This document shows, in pieces, positions 43,009 to 46,858 of a stretch of 46,858 nucleotides of DNA. Source of the DNA: Brasilonema sp. UFV-L1 (lineage in GTDB: Bacteria; Cyanobacteriota; Cyanobacteriia; Cyanobacteriales; Nostocaceae). The position numbers and the translations under genes are program-made. Numbering within the stretch: the first letter of the stretch is position 1; the number at the start of each line of letters is the position of its first letter. The stretch is from positions 1 through 46,858 of the forward strand of contig NZ_QMEA01000038.1 of the NCBI RefSeq assembly GCF_012912105.1. The letters run 5' to 3'. Under the pieces are notes generated by a model, which made no database searches, had not been told where the DNA came from, and worked only from the letters and a program-made list of their open reading frames with translations.

Positions 43009-44358
43009 ATGATAATAGATTTACGAAAGTTTTTTGAAGCAACAGACCCCAGCCGAACTCTGGTTATTAACAACACACAGGATAAGAAATATTATATTGA
43101 TTTTTCTTCTGTGCGCGGTGGGGATATTATCAGCAAACTGAAGCAGAAAATCACATATTTTAAGCCAGATGATCCGACTTGCACTTTGTTTACTGGGCAC
43201 ATTGGCTGTGGTAAATCTACGGAATTACGGCGGCTGCAACTAGAACTGGAAGCGGATGGTTTTTGTGTTATCTATTTTGAGTCTAGTGAAGATTTGGAAA
43301 TGACTGATGTGGATATTGCTGATGTACTTTTAGCAATCGCCCGTCGTGTCAGTCAAAGTTTAGAAAAACTCAATCTTGCAGAACCCAGTCGGCTTAAGGA
43401 ATTACTGCTAGGTGCGATCAAGGTTTTAAACGCTGATGTGACTGGGGTAAAACTTAAAGTTCCTAATGTTGGTGATTTTGGTGTCAGTTCTGAAAAAGAA
43501 AAGTTTACTTTGGCTTTTGGAATTGGAGAAATCACGACTAAGGCTAAGAGTGATGCGACGCTGCGCGAAAGACTTAATCAGTATTTGGGACCACAAAAAA
43601 TTAAGCTCTTAGATGCAATTAATAAGGAGTTGCTGGAACCTGCGATCGCCAAACTCAAACAGCAAGGCAAAAAAGGTCTAGTAGTCATTGTAGATAATCT
43701 TGACAGAATTGATAATCGTCCCAAGGCTTGGGGACGTCCACAACAGGAATACTTGTTTGTGGATCAGGGTGAGTATTTGACGAAGTTGAATTGTCATGTT
43801 GTGTATACAATGCCACTATCTCTGAAGTTTTCCAATGACTATGGTACGCTCACACAACGGTTTTTGGAAGACCCCAGAGTGTTACCGATGGTACCTGTAC
43901 AATGGTCTGATGGCAGTGTTCATGAAGAAGGAATGATGCTGATGCAACAAATGGTACTGGCAAGAGCTTATCCTGACTTGCGATCAGACCAGCGTCTCAG
44001 TAATATTACTTTTATCTTTGACCGGAAAGCGACACTTGAGTATTTATGTAGAATGAGTGGCGGTCATGTCCGCGACTTGTTGAGGCTGCTGAATACATGG
44101 ATTATGGAGGAAATGTCACTTCCTTTAACGCGTGATACTTTGGATACTGTAATTCGTGCTCGTCGAAATGAAATGGTTTTACCGATTTCTGATGATGAGT
44201 GGGGATTGTTACGTCGTGTGAAGGAAACGAAAAAAGTCAGTGATGATCAAGGATATCAAAAGCTGATTCGCAGTCGGTTTGTTTTTGAATATCGCGATCG
44301 CGGTGAGTCTTGGTTTGAAGTTAATCCGATTTTGGCACAAGCGCGGGAGTTGCAGTAA
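43009..44358 (+). CDS. P-loop ATPase (AAA-like), partner of the downstream STAND-type gene
   Basis: A 449-aa cytoplasmic ATPase. Walker A GHIGCGKST (63-71) and Walker B GLVVIVDNLDRI (223-234, Asp followed by Asn-Leu-Asp) are intact. The C-terminal helical part (GGHVRDLLRLLNTW, ISDDEWGLLRRVKETKKV) reads like the lid and winged-helix of a signal-transduction ATPase. I do not recognise a named subfamily. The last 17 codons (ESWFEVNPILAQARELQ) are present twice more downstream as part of a tandem array. The next gene is a TPR/STAND-type protein on the same strand. Together they may form a nucleotide-switch system, for instance in stress or phage response, but this is inferred from domain types only. 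Confidence 0.8.
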   Translation: MIIDLRKFFEATDPSRTLVINNTQDKKYYIDFSSVRGGDIISKLKQKITYFKPDDPTCTLFTGHIGCGKSTELRRLQLELEADGFCVIYFESSEDLEMTDVDIADVLLAIARRVSQSLEKLNLAEPSRLKELLLGAIKVLNADVTGVKLKVPNVGDFGVSSEKEKFTLAFGIGEITTKAKSDATLRERLNQYLGPQKIKLLDAINKELLEPAIAKLKQQGKKGLVVIVDNLDRIDNRPKAWGRPQQEYLFVDQGEYLTKLNCHVVYTMPLSLKFSNDYGTLTQRFLEDPRVLPMVPVQWSDGSVHEEGMMLMQQMVLARAYPDLRSDQRLSNITFIFDRKATLEYLCRMSGGHVRDLLRLLNTWIMEEMSLPLTRDTLDTVIRARRNEMVLPISDDEWGLLRRVKETKKVSDDQGYQKLIRSRFVFEYRDRGESWFEVNPILAQARELQ

Positions 44359-44936
44359 GGGGGACAAGGGGACTTAGGGTGTACACACCGAAGTGCTCAA
44401 AACCTCACCCTCGCTTTTCGCTTCGCTAAAATCTTTCCCTCTCCTACCCTGCGGGAAGCCCTTCGGATTCGCAGTCGCCTACGGAGGGAAACCCTCCTGC
44501 AGCGCTGTCTCACCGCAAAGCGTCTATAGCAAGGAGAGGGATGCCCGACAGGGCAGGGTGAGGTTCCCAGAGTCTTGGTTTGAGGTTAATCCGATTTTGG
44601 CACAGGCGCGGGAGTTGCAGTAAGGGGGACAAGGGGACTTAGGGTGTACACAGCGAAGCCCTCAAAACCTCACCCTCGCTTTTCGCTTCGCGAAAATCTT
44701 TCCCTCTCCTTGCTAAGGAGAGGGATGCCCGACAGGGCAGGGTGAGGTTCCCAGAGTCTTGGTTTGAAGTTAATCCGATTTTGGCACAGGCGCGGGAGTT
44801 GCAGTAAGGGGGACAAGAGGACTTAGGATGTACACAGCGAAGCCCTCAAAACCTCACCCTCGCTTTTCGCTTCGCGAAAATCTTTCCCTCTCCTTGCTAA
44901 GGAGAGGGATGCCCGACAGGGCAGGGTGAGGTTCCC
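44306..44936 (+). repeat. Tandem triplication of the ATPase gene tail plus palindromic repeat
   Basis: The coding tail beginning AGTCTTGGTTTGA at 44306 recurs at 44571 and 44755. Each copy runs through the stop codon, a GGGGGACAAG..GACTTAGG spacer and a large palindrome with arms AACCTCACCCT and AGGGTGAGGTT around CCCTCTCCTT/AAGGAGAGGG. Unit length is 184 bp for copy 2 and 265 bp for copy 1, which carries about 81 bp of extra repeat sequence in the palindrome loop (about 44446-44528). Copies 2 and 3 have no start codon and are not genes. A short open frame reading into copy 2 from 44393 is an artefact of the array. Confidence 0.85.
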
Positions 44937-45017
44937 AGGGAGTTTTGGATCATTCGATGACTTGTACACCACCACCGTAGAGTAGAACCTGGGAACGAGT
45001 CTAAGGACTAATGACTA
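44937..45017. other. Short spacer before the STAND-type gene
   Basis: About 80 bp between the tandem array and the next gene, with the small repeat GACTAATGACTAATGA near the start codon. No clear Shine-Dalgarno or promoter was identified. Confidence 0.4.
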
Positions 45018-46858
45018 ATGAATAATGACAAATTAGAAGATGTCGATTTTAACAATGAGCGATCGCTACAACAACTGGCTTGGGCGATTGATGCTTCTGT
45101 TGGACAGTTTAAGCTGATTTTGGCACGGTGTAATTATGCTAGTTCGCGATCGCATCTCCTACAACGATTACGTGACATTTGTCAAGCAAAAATTCGCGTC
45201 TTGGTTCTGAAGGAATCTGCAAGGAGTCTCTATACTGCAATTCGGGAAGAATTAAAGGATAATGTGCAAGCTTTGATGATTTTAGGTTTAGAATCAGTAC
45301 GGAATCTTGACCAAATGCTGATTAGTGCAAATCAGGTACGAGAGGAGTTTCGCAATCATTTTCCTTTTCCTGTAGTGTTGTGGATTGATGATGAAGTTCA
45401 CAAGCGGTTTATGCAGTTTGCCCCTGATTTGGAAAGTTGGGGAACGACGAGAAATTTTGCGATTGCTCCCAATGAATTGATAAAGTTTCTGCAAGAAACA
45501 GCTGAGCAATTTTTGATTGGTGATTCTAGCCTGACATTAGAAAAATATTCAGAGATTAAATTAGCTTGGCAAGATTTGCAAAATTCGGGATATGTTTTAG
45601 AACCAGAAGTGAAAGCGAGAATTGAATATTTGTTGGGAGTCACAGAATATGTGGATAATCATCTAGATAATGCTCTGGAATACTATCAAAAAAGTTTGGC
45701 TTTTTGGCAGCAAGTGAATGATTTAGTCTGGCAAGGTAAAGTCTTGAGTGATATTACTTTATGTTATTACGAAAAAGCGAGACAACAAGAAACAAATTCT
45801 CCTCAGACTGTAGAGACGTTGCATGCAACGTCTCTACAACGTGAGAACACAGATGATTCTGATTGGCAAGAAACAAGAAATTACCTTCAGCAATCTCTCC
45901 AAATTTTAGAAGCTACTCAACGTCCTGATTTAGTTGCTCATTCACTTGAGAAATTTGGCAAAATATTACGTGATTTACAAGACTTTGAGCAGTTGAAAAA
46001 CTTAGCAGAACGTGCTTTAGTCGTTCATGAAGCTGAAGGAGATTCGCTCAAGATATCTCAGGATTATGGGTTTTTAGCTGAAGCTGCTTTAGCAAATCAA
46101 AAATGGCAAGATGCGAAAACTTTAGCGCAAAAGGCGTTAGAAGTAAATAGCGCTCAGACTAGAAGTCTGGCGCTACACAGACAAAGCCTGCCTCCGCAGG
46201 CTAATGAGTCCGCGCAGGCGGACTTCGTTTGTGTAGCCGCGATTTCTAATCGCCAGGAATTTTTGTTTATTTTAGCGAAAGCAGAACAAAACTTAGGCGA
46301 AGAGCAAGCTGCTATAAGTTTTTTAAAAACAGCAATCAAAATAGGTGTTATTGACTCTAAACCACAACTTTATCTTAGTCTTTTAATAAATTTACGAAGC
46401 TTATATTTAAAAGAAAAGCAATATCTCGAAGCTTTTAAAATTAAACAAGAAAGACTTTCTGTTGAACAGCAATTTGGCTTACGGGCGTTTATTGGTGCTG
46501 GGAGATTACAAGCAACACGACAGGTAAATTTCTCCAAAATTGTAGAACTTTCGGATGCAACGTCTCTACAGGAAAATATCTCGCCAGAAATTAGCGCATC
46601 TGGTCGTTTACTTGATGTAGAACGTTTGATTGAACGCGTCGGTCGTCTTGATTATAAATTAATTGTTATTTATGGACAATCCGGTGTTGGTAAAAGTTCT
46701 CTGGTTAATGCGGGAATTGTACCAGCTTTGAAAAAGAAGGCGATCGGCATTCAAGATAATTTGGTTGTGCCGATACGAGTTTACACGAACTGGGCGGATG
46801 AGTTGGGATGGCAGATGACAGAGGCGTTGCGGGAAATGGGGAGAGGGGGAGCTGTCTC
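45018..46858 (+). CDS. TPR-containing STAND-type NTPase, 5' part (runs off the window)
   Basis: The frame opens at ATG 45018 (MNNDKLEDVDFNNERSLQQL) and stays open for more than 613 codons to the window edge. Residues 1 to about 155 form a domain with the signature FPFPVVLWIDDEVHKRFMQFAPDLESW. A helical TPR-like region follows (about 180-520; YVDNHLDNALEYYQKSLAFWQQ, EAALANQKWQDAKTLAQKAL). Then comes an NTPase domain of the nSTAND1 kind, with ASGRLLDVERLIERVGR and Walker A IYGQSGVGKSSLV (about 551-563). Such proteins are signal-transducing switches, including several anti-phage sensors; effector and C-terminal sensor parts would lie outside. Three palindromic repeat insertions sit in the frame without breaking it (45809-45838, 46149-46253, 46556-46570). 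Confidence 0.82.
   Translation, partial: MNNDKLEDVDFNNERSLQQLAWAIDASVGQFKLILARCNYASSRSHLLQRLRDICQAKIRVLVLKESARSLYTAIREELKDNVQALMILGLESVRNLDQMLISANQVREEFRNHFPFPVVLWIDDEVHKRFMQFAPDLESWGTTRNFAIAPNELIKFLQETAEQFLIGDSSLTLEKYSEIKLAWQDLQNSGYVLEPEVKARIEYLLGVTEYVDNHLDNALEYYQKSLAFWQQVNDLVWQGKVLSDITLCYYEKARQQETNSPQTVETLHATSLQRENTDDSDWQETRNYLQQSLQILEATQRPDLVAHSLEKFGKILRDLQDFEQLKNLAERALVVHEAEGDSLKISQDYGFLAEAALANQKWQDAKTLAQKALEVNSAQTRSLALHRQSLPPQANESAQADFVCVAAISNRQEFLFILAKAEQNLGEEQAAISFLKTAIKIGVIDSKPQLYLSLLINLRSLYLKEKQYLEAFKIKQERLSVEQQFGLRAFIGAGRLQATRQVNFSKIVELSDATSLQENISPEISASGRLLDVERLIERVGRLDYKLIVIYGQSGVGKSSLVNAGIVPALKKKAIGIQDNLVVPIRVYTNWADELGWQMTEALREMGRGGAV
45809..45838. repeat. In-frame palindromic repeat inside the STAND-type gene
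   Basis: A perfect 30-bp palindrome: TGTAGAGACGTTGCA followed by its exact inverse TGCAACGTCTCTACA. It is translated as part of the TVETLHATSLQ segment. Same family as the intergenic copies at 8269-8298 and 20754-20794. Its right half alone recurs at 46556-46570 in the same gene. Confidence 0.85.
46149..46253. repeat. In-frame 105-bp multi-hairpin repeat inside the STAND-type gene
   Basis: Three hairpins in a row: AGCGCTCAGACT with AGTCTGGCGCT; a central GCCTGCCTCCGCAGGC and TCCGCGCAGGCGGA block; and GCGATTTCTAATCGC at the right end. The length, 105 bp, is exactly 35 codons, so the reading frame is kept through it. Base composition is much more GC-rich than the surrounding gene. Confidence 0.8.

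Noticed and set aside
44393-44623. Apparent small gene ending like the ATPase
   Set aside because: It reads from repeat sequence into the second copy of the ATPase tail; it is a by-product of the tandem array.

Overview
The window is cyanobacterial, most likely from a filamentous, heterocyst-type (Nostocales) genome. It carries chlorophyll genes (acsF, chlI), a CcmK-type carboxysome shell protein, a group 2 sigma factor, DUF1614/DUF2996/Uma2 families, many GCGATCGC (HIP1) octamers, and a heavy load of short palindromic and dispersed repeats. No tRNA, rRNA, CRISPR array or transposase was recognised.

Layout. 1-8.1 kb: the 5' part of priA (minus), a long non-coding leader, a group 2 sigma factor, a TonB-dependent receptor, two small unknown genes lying on a degenerate tandem duplication, and truB (minus). 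8.4-14.1 kb: an EamA permease, two GNAT acetyltransferases, and a polar amino-acid ABC importer whose ATPase diverges from its binding protein and permease. A palindromic element with 8-bp direct repeats sits exactly at the permease stop codon. 14.3-18.4 kb: a compact archaeal-type aspartyl-tRNA synthetase behind a leader that looks like a T-box (tRNA-sensing) element, then a GH13 amylase, a Gdx/SugE-type SMR transporter and a DUF2087 protein. 18.9-26.8 kb: a WD40 protein, a phosphotransferase, ftsH, a DUF1614 membrane protein and an AI-2E family transporter. 27.7-32.3 kb: an exporter ABC protein, a glycosyltransferase-methyltransferase fusion and a polysaccharide deacetylase, probably one envelope/exopolysaccharide operon closed by a hairpin. 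32.3-42.0 kb: a solitary CcmK paralogue, a response regulator with a zinc ribbon, an outer-membrane protein, acsF, a TM2 protein, a DUF2996 protein, a MoaD-like carrier next to threonine synthase, Uma2 proteins and chlI. 42.2-46.86 kb: a second Uma2 protein, a P-loop ATPase whose 3' end is present three times in tandem, and a long TPR/STAND-type NTPase gene that runs off the window and holds palindromic repeats inserted in frame.

The strongest candidate for something undescribed is the leader at about 14367-14609. It has a near-consensus T-box bulge (TGGCACC) flanked by correctly paired arms. Its TGGC end matches the G discriminator base of tRNA-Asp/Asn, it lies directly upstream of an aspartyl-tRNA synthetase gene, and a mutually exclusive helix ends just before the start codon. 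T-boxes are known mainly from Firmicutes and Actinobacteria and, as far as I know, are not an established cyanobacterial regulator. The second point of interest is the ATPase/STAND locus at the right edge, with gene-tail triplication and in-frame repeat insertions.

All product calls come from reading the translated sequence. No database search was run. Start sites were moved from the longest frame where a ribosome-binding site, family N-terminus or overlapping terminator argued for it.
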